In this document: piece by piece, positions 44,801 to 54,904 of the stretch
Numbering within the stretch: the first letter of the stretch is position 1
Layout: each line of letters starts with the position of its first letter
Translations under genes and position numbers: made by a program
The notes under the pieces: generated by a model
Database searches by the model: none
Seen by the model: the letters and a program-made list of their open reading frames with translations, nothing else
Told to the model about the DNA's origin: nothing
Assembly (NCBI GenBank): GCA_965240325.2
Contig: OZ251234.1
Coordinates: 1 to 64,000, forward strand
Direction of reading: 5' to 3'
Length of the DNA: 64,000 bases
From: Rebecca billardiae RCC1528
Lineage: Eukaryota; Haptophyta

Positions 44801-46872
44801 CCGATCGACAGCCCGTCCGCCAGGAACTCCGCGAGGAAGATCGCCGTGAGCCGGTGCCCCGCCGCGTCGCACGCGAGCGCCACGGGCACGCACAGCGTGA
44901 CGCAGAGCGAGACCGCGGTCAGCAGCCGCTCGTACCGCACCTCGGGCAGCGCGAGCAGCGACAACGCGGAGAGGGCGGAGGCGAGGCGCGGGTTGAGCGC
45001 GGTGGAGATCGGGTTGGTCGGCGTGAGCGCGAGCGCCGACCACGCCACGCAGTCGTACAGGATGCTGCACACGCGCATGGTCGCCAGGTAGTGCGCGGGC
45101 GGCAGCTGGCCGCGCACGGCGGGCGGCAGCGCGTCCGCGCGCACGCCTCCGAGCAGGCCGGGCGTCTGCGCGGCGCACGCCGGCCCGTAGAGCAGCCGGC
45201 GGAGGGGGCGCACGGGCGACCAGGGCGAGAGCACCAGGCAGTTCGCCGCGCACACGCCGAGCAGCGGCACGCCGAGGAACGCGCCCGGCCACGCCGTGTG
45301 CGCCGCGCACGCCCACACTGCGAGCAGCGCGGCCGCGAGCACCGCCGCGCAGCCGGCGAGGAACAGGCACTCGGCGCGGAAGCACTGGCGCCACAGCGCG
45401 CCCTGCGCCTCGAGCGCGCGCGCGTCGGCGTGCGGCAGCACCGCGCGCACCCAGCGCTCCGCCGACGCGCGCCAGCCCCACATCCCCATCAGCAGCAGCT
45501 CGGCGCAGAAGGCAATCACGCACCAGCCGCGCGCGCTCCGCAGCAGCGCCGCGCGCGCAAACGCGCGGCCCGGGCGCAGGCCGAGCGCCGCGGCGGAGAG
45601 CGCGGCGGGCGGGAGCAGCCGGATCAGCGCCCAGCGCCACCACACGAGGAGCAGCCGCCGCGGCGCGTGCGAGCCGCGCGCGCCCGCGCCCGACGCGCGG
45701 CGCGGCGCGAGCCGGAGCAGCAGCGAGACGCGGCGCGCGGCGCCGCCGAGCGAGCGCGCGCGCCGCTCGCGCGCCGCCGACGCGCCGCCGCCGCCGCCGA
45801 CGCCGTTGGGCGCGTCGACGGGCGCGTCGACGGGCGACGGCGCGCCGTTCGGCGCGCCGCCCGCCGCCGCGTCCGAGCGCGGCAGCGCGCTGGGCAGCAG
45901 CGGCGCGCCGTCGGCGCTGGCGCTGGCGCCGCTGTGCGCGCGCGAGACGCTCAGCGCCGATGAGAGCGCGCACGCCTGCGCGGACGCCTGCGCGGACGCC
46001 TTGGCTGCGGCCGCGGCGGCCGCGGCGGCCGAGGCCGGCGGCGTGAGCCCGCGCGGCGCGACGGCCGTCGCGTCGGCCGCCGACGGCGTCGGCGGCTTGT
46101 CCAGCGAGGCGAGCGGCACGCGCTCGATCGTGCACGCGGGCGTGAGCAGCCACCACCACCACAGCCGGCGGCGCAGCGCGTCCGCCTCCGCGCGCCCCAT
46201 CAGCGCCACACCCGGACCAAAGTCGGCCAGCTCGGCGCGCGTGCGCCAGAGCGCGACGCCGACGTGCGCGGGGAGCTTGCAGCACAGCCACGAGAAGAAC
46301 CACACGCAGTCCACGCGCACCAGCTTGACCAGGCACCCCGCCAGCGTGTCGTCCAGCCGCGCGACCAGCGGCGCGGGCGGCGCGGCCGAGCACTCGGAGC
46401 TCGCCGTCGACGCGTCCGAGCCCGCGTCCGACTCGTCCTCCGAGGTGGCGCCCGAGGAGGAGGACGCGTCCGGCTCCTTGGCGGGAAGCGCCAGCGCGCC
46501 CGCCGCCGGCGCGGCGGGCGGCGTCGGCGCCTCCGCGCTCGGCGCGCCCGCGGGCGCGCGCGACGGGCCGCCCTCCGCGTCCGCGACGGCCGCGCCGTCC
46601 GCCGACGGCGCCGCGGCCGAGGGCGCGGCCGCGGGCGGCGCGCTGTGCTCGGGCGCGGTCATCAGCCTCGCCGGCAGCGCGAACGCCGCGCCCGCGGGCG
46701 CCCCCGCCTCGCCCTCCGGCGCGGTCATCAGCCTGGGCGGCAGCGCGGGCGAGTCGAGCCCGCCCTCCTCCTCAGACTCGGGCAGCACGACCAGGATGGT
46801 GGGCGCGGCGGCGGGGCTGCGCGGCGGCGTGCCGCCGCGGCCCGCAGTCCACGTCCACCACGGCCGCGACAT
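39827..46872 (-). CDS. Giant polytopic membrane protein with C-terminal leucine-rich repeats
   Basis: Exons are complement 41166-46872 (5,707 nt), 40781-41025 and 39827-40660; introns are 140 nt (phase 1) and 120 nt (phase 0). 2,261 residues. The N-terminus (1-170) is acidic and Ala/Pro-rich with a repeated ALPARLMTAPE/ALPPRLMTAPE motif. Hydrophobic segments extend to about residue 960, for example CVWFFSWLCC, WCVIAFCAELLLMGMWGW, CAAVLAAALLAVWAC, YWLFYSHGRAAAIGAALFF and GGLLAFVAVLCAWAYA. A low-complexity linker with nine glutamates (about 1087) precedes the LRR region (about 1240-2261). Repeats such as LRCLRLARTGCDNDACLEL, LRELDVRSNPLADKGARALA and LTDLDLGYNQVGDAGCSALA are the ribonuclease-inhibitor/NLRC3 type. 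The first intron falls inside a repeat (LDIRG|NELTAMG), which supports the splice. No NACHT or kinase domain seen. A membrane-bound recognition or scaffold role is inference. Confidence 0.85.
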
Positions 46873-47767
46873 GGGTGCCCGGGGCGGGCCGGCCGCCGGC
46901 CGCTCTGCGCCGCGCAGACGCGCGAGGAGCTATTTCGGGGCTGTCAGCAGCCGCCGTCGGCCGCCATCGCGACCTCGCAAAAGAAAGATCCCTGCTGGCG
47001 CCTCGCACGAGGAGTCGCCCCGGCCCCGGCGGCGGATGGTGGTGAAGCACCACCCCTTCCCCAAACGCAGTGCGAGCCGAATTCCACCGAACAGACCGGG
47101 TGGCAGACTGGCAGTGGCAGAGTCAGTGGTGAGCAGTGGCTCCTTGAAGTGAAGTCGAAGTCCCGGAGGTCAGGACATACTGGACGGCGCCGGCGATGCG
47201 GGCCCTGCCCGGTGCCGCCGTGCGGTCGTCCGGGGCTCACGGTCACGGTGCAACACGCATGCGCATGGCATGCCATGCACGCTTCGGCTTCGCATCACGT
47301 AGGCCGGTAGGTACTGACCTGTCTGACCGTACGACCATCACGTCCGACATTCGGCACCGCGGCGGCGCCGACGCAGCACCGGGTCAGGGGCGAGGTCACG
47401 AGCGCCACCGGGTGACCGGCGACTCGACTCTCAGGAAGACGACCGGCTGCTGGACCGTGACTCCCGCTCCGGCCGCCGGCGGCGACTGCTTAGCTCGGAC
47501 AGTGACTCGGCTGGCGGTCTGCTGCCAGCCGCGAGCCGCCGGGCCGCCGCCCCCGCGCGCGGGCGCGGCGGTCCCGTTCCAAGGAGTTGCAGCGCGGGCG
47601 GAGTTCGTACTTGGTAGTCTCACTCGATCAGCAGATGACAGACACAGAGTGACAGACAGTCAGACGCAGTGACTGTGACACAGTCGGCCCGCCGCGGACA
47701 GGATGCTGGATGCCGCCGTCGCCAGAGTACGCCATCGTCACGCCCGGTTACTGTCAATACTGACGCC
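46873..47767. other. 5' flank of the LRR gene and spacer
   Basis: About 900 bp with no confident gene. It passes from GC-rich to mixed composition toward the inverted-repeat element that starts at 47768. Confidence 0.5.
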
Positions 47768-48676
47768 GCAAGGGGCTTACAAAATACCACTGGGGGCGAA
47801 AGCGCCAGTGAGGAGCCCCGTCGGATGCGAGGCTCCTGAGACGGATAGTGTCCGGGAGCTCGTACAGGGGGGTCCAGATGGTGGGCCCCACTTTGGCGGT
47901 GGCTGGCCAGGTAGTGCGGCACGTCCGTGCCTCTGGACGGGCATTGAGCGGTGGCGAGGTCGCCAAATGGCGTGGCGTGGTCCCAGACAAGGTTGTTACT
48001 AGTCCTGATCAGCTTGCTAGCCATGCCGGTCGTTGATCACCCTGCCGTTGACAGGCGCGCACACGCTAAACGTATTCGCACGGCAGCCGTGTCGGACGGC
48101 GGTCGCACGACTACCGCGCAGCCAACCTTGCTCGTCCGATCCACGGCTTGTAGGGTCAGATGGACCATTGCCAGGCATGCACCGTCGCAATGCATGCTCC
48201 AGAGGGCAGTATGACCGTCAGAACGGTGATCCTGGCCGCTACCTGCCCATCCTTCTCATGCGCAACCTCACCGGCGCGCCGGTCGTACGGGGTCGTGGAC
48301 GTGGACGTGAGAGTGGTCGAAAAGTCGGAAGGGAAGCTGTCACTCACGCACACGCGCTCGTACGGCGACGCCGACCTGCCTACGCCACGCCCCAGTGACC
48401 GGGCCGTGGCGCTGGGGCCTTAGATCGCGTTGGGACGGGCATTCACGCCCGCCATGGCTTCCCTTCCGAAGTGGGAAACTTCATCTGGCCCCCCCTGTAT
48501 GAAAAAAAGACCGGAATGCCTTGAAAGAATACGAGATGGCTCGACAGATTACCCGCTTTCCCGGATTCAAACTTCCCCCACAGCGTTTTCCACTGACCGG
48601 ACACTGTCCGTCTCAGGAGCCTCGCATCCGACAGCTGTGTTTCGCCCCCAGTGGTATTTTGTTGTAAGCCCCTTGC
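47768..48676. mobile_element. Inverted-repeat (fold-back or MITE-like) element
   Basis: Left arm 47768-47855 and right arm 48597-48676 are inverted copies of each other. The outer 33-36 bases differ only by a 3-nt indel, the inner 35 by a single base, with an unmatched stretch between. The 741-bp interior is mixed composition with no credible transposase. Each arm, read toward its end of the element, encodes the same short peptide RPQWYFV, a consequence of the inversion. No target-site duplication was confirmed. It could be a non-autonomous DNA transposon or a locally inverted duplication. Confidence 0.75.
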
Positions 48677-49238
48677 CCCTACTGACGGCCAGCACGCCCA
48701 GCACCGTCGGTCGCGTCGGACTACGAATCTAATCGGAGTAATCCGCGCAGGAGTGCGGGCACTATGACTAGCAGCGTCGCACCGCACTCACGCGGAGCGG
48801 AATGACAGATGGCGGCCCGCGCGCGTGTACGTCATCACCTGCGGCTCATGCCGCGGACAGCGGGCCCAGGGCCGCGGGATACGACGCCGCGGACCAGCGG
48901 CGGGGCGGGTGGACGGTGGTGCCCCTACTCGGCCCTACTGGTGGTAATGCAGGACTCAGACTGTCACTGAGGCGGGTGGCGAGGGACCGCGCCGGTCTCG
49001 CCAGACTGGGCGCAGCGGGGAGCTTCGACTCGGCCGAGCAGCCGAGCGTGGCGAGTCGACGGCCAGGCCCTGGGCCGCGCCTCGCGCGCGCTGCCGGTGC
49101 TGCCGGCCGCGCGCGCGGCGCGGGCCGGGCCGGGCTCGGCACGCACGCGTGGCACGACATCGCGCACAGCCGCTCGCAGCGGTGCGGCGCGGGGCCAGGG
49201 CCGCCTCGTCGCGCGCGAGCCGGCGGCGGCGGGCTGGC
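48677..49238. other. Spacer between the inverted-repeat element and the PRPP synthetase 3' end
   Basis: About 560 bp, increasingly GC-rich toward the gene. No gene recognised. Confidence 0.5.
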
Positions 49239-50285
49239 TCAGAGGTCGTTGAGCAGGAGCGGCAGGATGTCGAGCACCTCGAACGTGCGCACGCCGCCCT
49301 TCCCCGCGGGCAGCGCCTCGATGCGCTTCACCACGGTCGGGTTGGAGTTGGAGACGTAGAAGCGCTCAAACACGGAGCGGTCGCCGCCCTGCACAAACCG
49401 CGCCTCCTGCCCGGCGGGGAAGGCGGCGTGCGCGCAGAAGGCGGAGACGGTGATGGCGCCGGCGTAGTTGAGCGCCTTGGCGCACTCGACGAGCGTGCCG
49501 CCCGTCTTCACCATGTCGTCCACGATGAGCACGTGCTTGCCCGTGCACGCGCCGTCCTGGATGACGACGGTGCGCTGGTCGCCCACGCGCTTCTTGCCGC
49601 ACGTCACGATCGCGTACTCGGTGAAGAGGGAGCCGAAGCGCTTCTGCGCGCCCTCGTCGGGGAAGGCGATGACGTGGATCCCGGTGCGCGGCCGCGCGAG
49701 CACCTCCTTGATCAGCGGCACCGTCGTGTGCATCGTGGCGATCGCGCCCGTGTGCAGGTAGAAGCGGTTCTGCAGCGTGTGCAGGTCGTAGAACATCACG
49801 CGCGAGGGGCCGCCCGTGTGCGGCAGGCCGGAGAGCATGCGGCACACGGTGTTCGCCGTGGCCACCTCGCCCTCCAGCGTGATCCGCTCCATCGTCGCGG
49901 TGGGCAGGTACGGCAGGAAGATCGTCAGCGTCGCGATGAACGACTCGCACAGCATCACGAGCGCGTGCAGCTGCGAGAGGATCGCGTCGTTCGAGTTGAA
50001 GTCGGCGAGGAAGAGGATGTGCGAGCGCATCACCACGTTGACGGGGGAGAAGCCGCCGAGGATGATGTGGTCCATCCCCGAGTCGGCGAACTTGTCCCAC
50101 TGGCTCGGGTAGAAGCTGAAGCACGTCGGGTCCTCGGCCGCGAGCCGCTTCGCAAAGTCCTCGAGCGTCGGGTACGCGAGCACGACGTACTTGGTCGGGC
50201 GGAAGCCCTGCGGCGCCGAGCGCTGGCGCTTCACCGACGGCGAGTCATCGCGCCTCCCACCGCCCGCCGACCGCGGGTTCACCAT
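49239..50285 (-). CDS. PRPS: Ribose-phosphate pyrophosphokinase (PRPP synthetase)
   Basis: Makes phosphoribosyl pyrophosphate from ribose 5-phosphate and ATP for purine, pyrimidine, His and Trp synthesis. Single exon, 348 residues. Segments in order: FSFYPSQWDKFADSG, HILFLADFN, the ATP/ribose-phosphate region FLPYLPTATMERITLEGEVATA, RVMFYDLHTLQNRFY, HVIAFPDEGAQKRFG, CGKKRVGDQR, and the PRPP-binding loop VLIVDDMVKTGGTLVECAKA (D256, D257, T261-G263). The TATMERxxxEGEVATA segment and YDLHTLQ replace the bacterial-type equivalents and point to the plant class II (PRS3/4-like, phosphate-independent) group. The N-terminal 30 residues are basic and Ser-rich without a clear transit peptide, so probably cytosolic. 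Confidence 0.95.
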   Translation of the reverse strand: MVNPRSAGGGRRDDSPSVKRQRSAPQGFRPTKYVVLAYPTLEDFAKRLAAEDPTCFSFYPSQWDKFADSGMDHIILGGFSPVNVVMRSHILFLADFNSNDAILSQLHALVMLCESFIATLTIFLPYLPTATMERITLEGEVATANTVCRMLSGLPHTGGPSRVMFYDLHTLQNRFYLHTGAIATMHTTVPLIKEVLARPRTGIHVIAFPDEGAQKRFGSLFTEYAIVTCGKKRVGDQRTVVIQDGACTGKHVLIVDDMVKTGGTLVECAKALNYAGAITVSAFCAHAAFPAGQEARFVQGGDRSVFERFYVSNSNPTVVKRIEALPAGKGGVRTFEVLDILPLLLNDL

Positions 50286-51054
50286 CGCCGCGTGCGTGCG
50301 GCCGCGGCGCGAGGCACAAGGCGGTCCCGATGAGCACTACGAACCACTGCCACAGCCGGCCGTGTGCCGAGCTCGCTGACGAAAAGAGCCGACCCGGCCC
50401 GGACCGCCGCCGTGTCGGCCGGTCGGGGTAGGGCTTGGCGGTGGGCTCCGGACGCGAATCCACACAACGTGTGACCGGCCACGTCAGACTCGTGTGTGTG
50501 TGCCCACGATCGTCGACTCGTCGAGCCGGTCGGGCTCGCACCCACTCCCGACCTGGGCGCCATTGCCGGCCGTGGTGTCATCGACGCGACATGCCGTGTC
50601 TCCCCCGACTCTGACGGCTCAGCCACACTGTTATGACTGCTTGCGGGCCTGTGCACCCATGATTTGAAGATTCATGCGGGATACGGCACCGAAACACTAG
50701 TGACACTGTCAGGCCATCGGCAATGTCAATGCGGGCGCGGTGACTGGAACGCGTGGATAGGTCCAGAGATATTGGAGACTGCATGGGCGGCTGTGCGCGA
50801 CTCAAATTCTTGGAGGAAACTGGACGTAGCTGCCACACTCCCGACAGCTTAAGCTTTACAGCCGCGCAACAGTGATGGTCGCAGCTTCACGCTTGAGTGA
50901 AGCTATACTGTAACGCTAACGAGTACGGTCTGTGGACTGTACGGACTGCTAAGACGCCTTGCGCCATTGGCGCCGACGGCGCGACGAATCATCAGTAGCG
51001 AATAATGCATTTGTGCCTGATTCCAGCAGCTAGAGTCTTTGTAGTACCAGTAAC
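50286..51054. other. Spacer, 5' flank of PRPP synthetase gene
   Basis: About 770 bp of mixed to AT-richer DNA. A TATACTGTA motif occurs at 50904. No confident gene. Confidence 0.5.
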
Positions 51055-52423
51055 TGGGTGGAATTCCCATTTTCTGGCGCACTTCCGCACTGGGGAGGCG
51101 GAAAAGCGGCATTTAATGCGCGAATAAGGAAGAAAGTAACAATAAAGGGAAGAAAGCGCACGCAGTGCGAAGAAATTTTTTCGGCCGGTTTAGTTAGTAT
51201 CAGCGTAGTAGTATTATCACTATTATGCGAAGCATCACTCCGTGCTGCGAGGCGGCCTGCTTGCGCACGCGGCGTCCCGAGCACCCTCGGGGCTCAGCTG
51301 CGGCTCGGCCTGCGCACGCTCAGCAAGCTCGCGTGCGGCCTGCACCTTGCCCGCCGCCTTGACTCTCGAGCAAGAGGATCGACGTAAGAGTGAGCGTGTG
51401 CCGCCGAGCTGCTGTCCGGCAGCCACCCGCGACTGCAGCCGCTGGCCGCGGTGCCTGGCCTCGGCGCGGCCCCACAGGCTCAGCGCTGGGAGCTCATCCT
51501 CCTCCTGCGCTCCTCCTCCAGGCGTTTGAGCCGCCGCCGCCTTGGCCGCCTCGTCCTCGTCGATCAGCTGAACGGCGGGAGTGATGTCTCTGCTCAGCTG
51601 AGTGTGACGTGACAAGCGAGGCGACGAGCGACAGCAGCCCGATGACCAAGCCGACGAGCTCATCGTACGAGCCGTCACGCGTGCGCTCGTGCCGTGTCTG
51701 AGCTGGCTCGCGCTCGTACGCCGACCAGGCTTTGCTCGGACTGAACGCGTGTGCTCAGGCGTCCTTGCGTGTGCGCTTGGACGGCCGCGGGCCGTCATCT
51801 GGTCCGACCGCGCGCAGCTCGATCTCGGAAGCGTTGAGCTGCTCCGCGGTTGACTCACCCTCTGCCTCAGGCTCGACCACGGCAGCAGGCCCCGCAGCAG
51901 CCGCCAGGTAGCATCGGCAGGAGCCCCTGCGCCACCCGACGCCATCCGCACATCGTCGCCAGCTTGCCGCACACGCGCTGGACCACGGCCTCGCCGCGCT
52001 TGACGCGGAGGTGGTGCCAGGTCGTCGTGCCAATCGTTTGGCTATCGACAACGGGCACGGGCACCTCGATCACGACAACGCCTGTCGCGTAGGCTGTGTA
52101 GCCATGTCCGTCCACGACTCCGTCGTGGGTGGACGGCGCACGCCATCGCGGCCGTGGGCGCAAGTGTCTCGTGATTAGTCGCGTGAATTGTTTTTTTATT
52201 CACTAATTCGCCCAGCCGCTACATCGAACTCGACAACGGTTGCTTTTACACCCGCGGTCTTTTGACTGTGCAAATGGGGCGCCGCCCCATGCTCAAATCC
52301 GAAGAGAACGAAGATGTAAAAGTGTCTGGTCCCTAGATACTGTGCTGTCCGGGTCCCGGTCCGGTCAGATCTGAGCAGCCGGATTTTCCGCCCGGACAGG
52401 CCAGAAAATGGGATTTTCACCCA
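51055..52423. mobile_element. 1.37-kb element flanked by inverted repeats
   Basis: Left end 51055-51078 reads TGGGTGGAATTCCCATTTTC then TGGC. The right end, 52400-52423, is its inverse with two or three changes (GCCAGAAAATGGGATTTTCA then CCCA). Weaker inverted similarity (GGCGGAAAA... CGGC) extends inward to about 50 bp on each side. The interior is GC-richer and shows minus-strand coding-like segments. Consistent with a DNA transposon or its non-autonomous relative; a target-site duplication could not be confirmed. Confidence 0.65.
51235..52163 (-). CDS. Weak coding signal inside the inverted-repeat element
   Basis: Three overlapping minus-strand frames look partly protein-like. 52163-51867 contains ATGVVVIEVPVPVVDSQTIG and HLRVKRGEAVVQRV. 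52051-51755 ends with an acidic stretch and a basic nuclear-localisation-like tail RPSKRTRKDA. 51972-51235 contains QLIDEDEAAKAAAAQ and a helical C-terminus. They may be exons of one small gene or decayed pieces of an element protein. I could not fix splice sites and recognise no transposase motif. Confidence 0.25.
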
Positions 52424-53183
52424 ACTACTATCTGGCAGCCTGGCCTAGGCGCCTAGCGCCATGACAGCAGCTGTGCTGATGAACGTATAGGCTTAGCAGT
52501 GCGATGCTCGCTTGCGCCTGAGCCCTGACCACTGACTTGAAGTGATGCATGAGAAGTGAGGTGAGACCGGGGAGGCCTTTGCCCGGACGCTCACTGTCCG
52601 GCTCAGCCGGTGCGGCTGCACCGGGTGCACCGCCTGGTGAGTGCAGATTAGTAAGTTACCACGAGCCTTCGGTCAGTTAGTCACCACACTCTTTACGGGC
52701 CGCGACTGACCGTCGGCGGCTCGGTCATCAGTCGGCACTCGCGATTACCGCCGTCCGGTGACCTGACCGGTACAGCCAGTCGGTACTGCCGTTGCCGGCG
52801 TGTCCGCGTGTGGTCTGTGGACTTGTCGTTTCACGCGTTTGCAGATCCCGGTGTGGCGTCTGGCCGTCTGCCGGTGTTTACAGTCAGGTGTGCAGCGCGC
52901 ACTAGGAGTGACTAGGCGACTATGGGCTGTGCCAGGGGCGAGCAGCAGGTGTCGCTGGTTCGCACATACATGGGTTGTCCCTGGCAGCAGCCTGTCACCT
53001 GTCCGTCCGGTTCAGACCCGGACTGCCACTGCCGCGTGCAAGCTAACTGGGGAAACTGCGGCCTGGCCCCATTAGGGGAGGTAGTCCGGGTGTCAACCGG
53101 ACAGGCCTGTCACCCAGTACTGTGCGTCGGCAGCTAGGCTCAAGGGCGTTCCACTTCCCGGGATCCTGCCACACGCTCCCGAA
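52424..53183. other. Spacer of mixed composition
   Basis: About 760 bp. A short Cys-rich frame at 52922-53137 (MGCARGEQQVSLVRTYMG...) is too short and context-free to call. No other signal. Confidence 0.45.
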
Positions 53184-53219
53184 AGCAATGCCCCCCCTGG
53201 GGGGGGGGGGGGCATTGCT
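53184..53219. repeat. Perfect hairpin with C7/G-tract stem
   Basis: AGCAATGCCCCCCC is followed by a short G-rich loop and its exact inverse GGGGGGGCATTGCT. The stem is 14 bp; the G strand has about 14 consecutive G. It could form a stable hairpin or quadruplex. Confidence 0.85.
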
Positions 53220-53461
53220 ACCGGACTGGCGCGGGCCGTAATCAAATGTACCCGCTTGAAATAGAGGTAGCCATCAATTTCAATAGGAACGCGGTTCGAT
53301 TTGGCGATGACCAGTGCGGGGAACGCCCCTGTGTAAGGACCTGATGCTGCTGATTCGCGACTGATACCACAATCATGGACAAAATAATCTGCTTGAATCT
53401 TGGAATCTTCATCACTGATGAGTCTCGTCAACGACAGAGACTCTAAGAGTATCGTCTGCAT
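53220..53461 (-). CDS. AT-richer open frame of unknown origin
   Basis: From the ATG at 53461 the minus frame reads MQTILLESLSLTRLISDEDS..., with YFVHDCGISRESAASGPYTG and VPIEIDGYLYFKRVHLI. It has ordinary amino-acid composition and much lower GC than every neighbouring gene. The frame continues through the hairpin at 53184-53219 (reading SPVAMPPPPPGGALL) to a stop at 53093. I mark only the protein-like part. It could be a foreign gene fragment, a mobile-element relic or a chance frame. No family recognised. Confidence 0.3.
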
Positions 53462-53686
53462 CTCTCGGGTATCTTCCTCGACGTGCACTCAACGCGGGGC
53501 ATCATCTCTTCAGAACTTGTCGTGGTCGCGTGGATGAATGTGTGATGAGAGATCCGCCTGTGAACCAGGGAAGGGAATCAGGCCATTATTGTCATCACGC
53601 GGAGGCCGGACAACGACTCGCATCTTTGTTGCGTTCGCCCACGCGCACGGCGACGCGAGTTTTCACACGCCCGCACGTGGCGAGCC

Positions 53687-54685
53687 ATGAGACGACGTGG
53701 CAGCTCTGCGGCCATCCTCGCACGTGTCATCGCCGCCGCGCTCCTGACGACGGGCAGCACGCTCCGCGTGCAAGTCCCCGTCACGGCGAGCGGGCACTCG
53801 CACAGCCTCCTCCTCCGGCCGCTCCCGGCAGGCCAGCCTCACTCGCAGCCGGCGTCGCCCACGGCGCTGGCCCCACTTTCGCCGACGCCGAGCCCGTCGC
53901 AGCGGCCACCGACGTACCCTACTGAGCGCGACATCCCGCTTGGCAAAGATGCAACGCGGTCGACGCCGGCGTACGGCGACAGCGGGTGGTGGGGGCAGGC
54001 AGACGCGTCCTCCTCCACCGCTGCTCATCACAGCATCGAGCAGGAGGTGCTCGGTGCCTTCCAGGCCGTCGCGCGCTGGTTGTTTGCAAGCTCTGCGGTT
54101 GTCATGCTCATCATCGGGGCGCTCAGCGTGGCCAAGCCGCTCAAGGTGCCGCGAAGTAGCCCGCAGCAGCCGCTGACGAGCGCCCGGCTGCCGCCGGAGT
54201 GGCGCAAGCGGTCACGCTGCCACAGCATCGCGGTTGTGCCCGGCTCGTCCACGTCGCCGCGGCGGCGCTTGCTCGACGACGGCCGCGCGCTCAAGTGCAA
54301 CTCCGGCGTGACGCGGGCGCCTGTCCACCCGGCGCTCGTCGATGCCCCCGAGCCTGCGCGCGTTCAGACCGCCGATGATCTGCGCAGCCGCAAGCCGCCG
54401 CCAACGCTCATTCGCAAGCGCTTCCCCCCGCCGATGACGTTGCCGCCCCCGCTGCTCAGCGCGCCCAAGCGCACGCCCCCCGACAGCCCGTGTGAGGTGC
54501 ACGTGCGGATCCCGGCGCTGATATGCGACGAGGACGTCCTTTCGTCCGACGACGAGTGTGATGGCCCGCCCATCAGCATTGCCGGCAGCCACTGCCTGCC
54601 TCAGTTCATCCCGGCGCGGCCGGCGCCGACCGCCACATCGTCATCGTCCGCATGGTCCGATCCCATGTGGCCGGCGATGGCGTGA
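53687..54685 (+). CDS. Single-pass (type I) membrane protein, Ser/Pro-rich, unknown function
   Basis: Single exon, 332 residues, ATG at 53687. It opens with a signal peptide (MRRRGSSAAILARVIAAALL), then a Ser/Pro/Thr-rich ectodomain of about 100 residues likely to be O-glycosylated (SPTALAPLSPTPSPSQRPPT). One transmembrane helix follows at about 127-149 (WLFASSAVVMLIIGALSVA). The cytoplasmic part of about 180 residues is Pro- and Arg-rich (RKPPPTLIRKRFPPPMTLPP) with an acidic patch DEDVLSSDDECDG that looks like a casein-kinase-2 site. No known domain. Composition and codon pattern are gene-like and clearly distinct from the AT-richer DNA upstream. Confidence 0.7.
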   Translation: MRRRGSSAAILARVIAAALLTTGSTLRVQVPVTASGHSHSLLLRPLPAGQPHSQPASPTALAPLSPTPSPSQRPPTYPTERDIPLGKDATRSTPAYGDSGWWGQADASSSTAAHHSIEQEVLGAFQAVARWLFASSAVVMLIIGALSVAKPLKVPRSSPQQPLTSARLPPEWRKRSRCHSIAVVPGSSTSPRRRLLDDGRALKCNSGVTRAPVHPALVDAPEPARVQTADDLRSRKPPPTLIRKRFPPPMTLPPPLLSAPKRTPPDSPCEVHVRIPALICDEDVLSSDDECDGPPISIAGSHCLPQFIPARPAPTATSSSSAWSDPMWPAMA

Positions 54686-54904
54686 CGATGACGATATATA
54701 TCGCTGATGACGACGATATGATGGTCCTGGATGCTGATGATATGATCTATATATATGCGCTGATGCATCATGTGTGCGCGGCATCATGACGACCGTGATG
54801 ATGCGCTGCGCTGATGATGCGCAGCATGTTAGTCGTCGATCCGATCATCATCATCGACATCGTCGTCCGGCCCCGCCGGCCACCAGCAGTAGCAGCAGCG
54901 GCCG

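Noticed and set aside
42322-46393. Very long plus- and minus-strand frames (over 1,200 codons) overlapping the LRR gene
   Set aside because: Shadows of the real minus-strand LRR/membrane gene. Only the chosen frame gives hydrophobic helices and LRR consensus.
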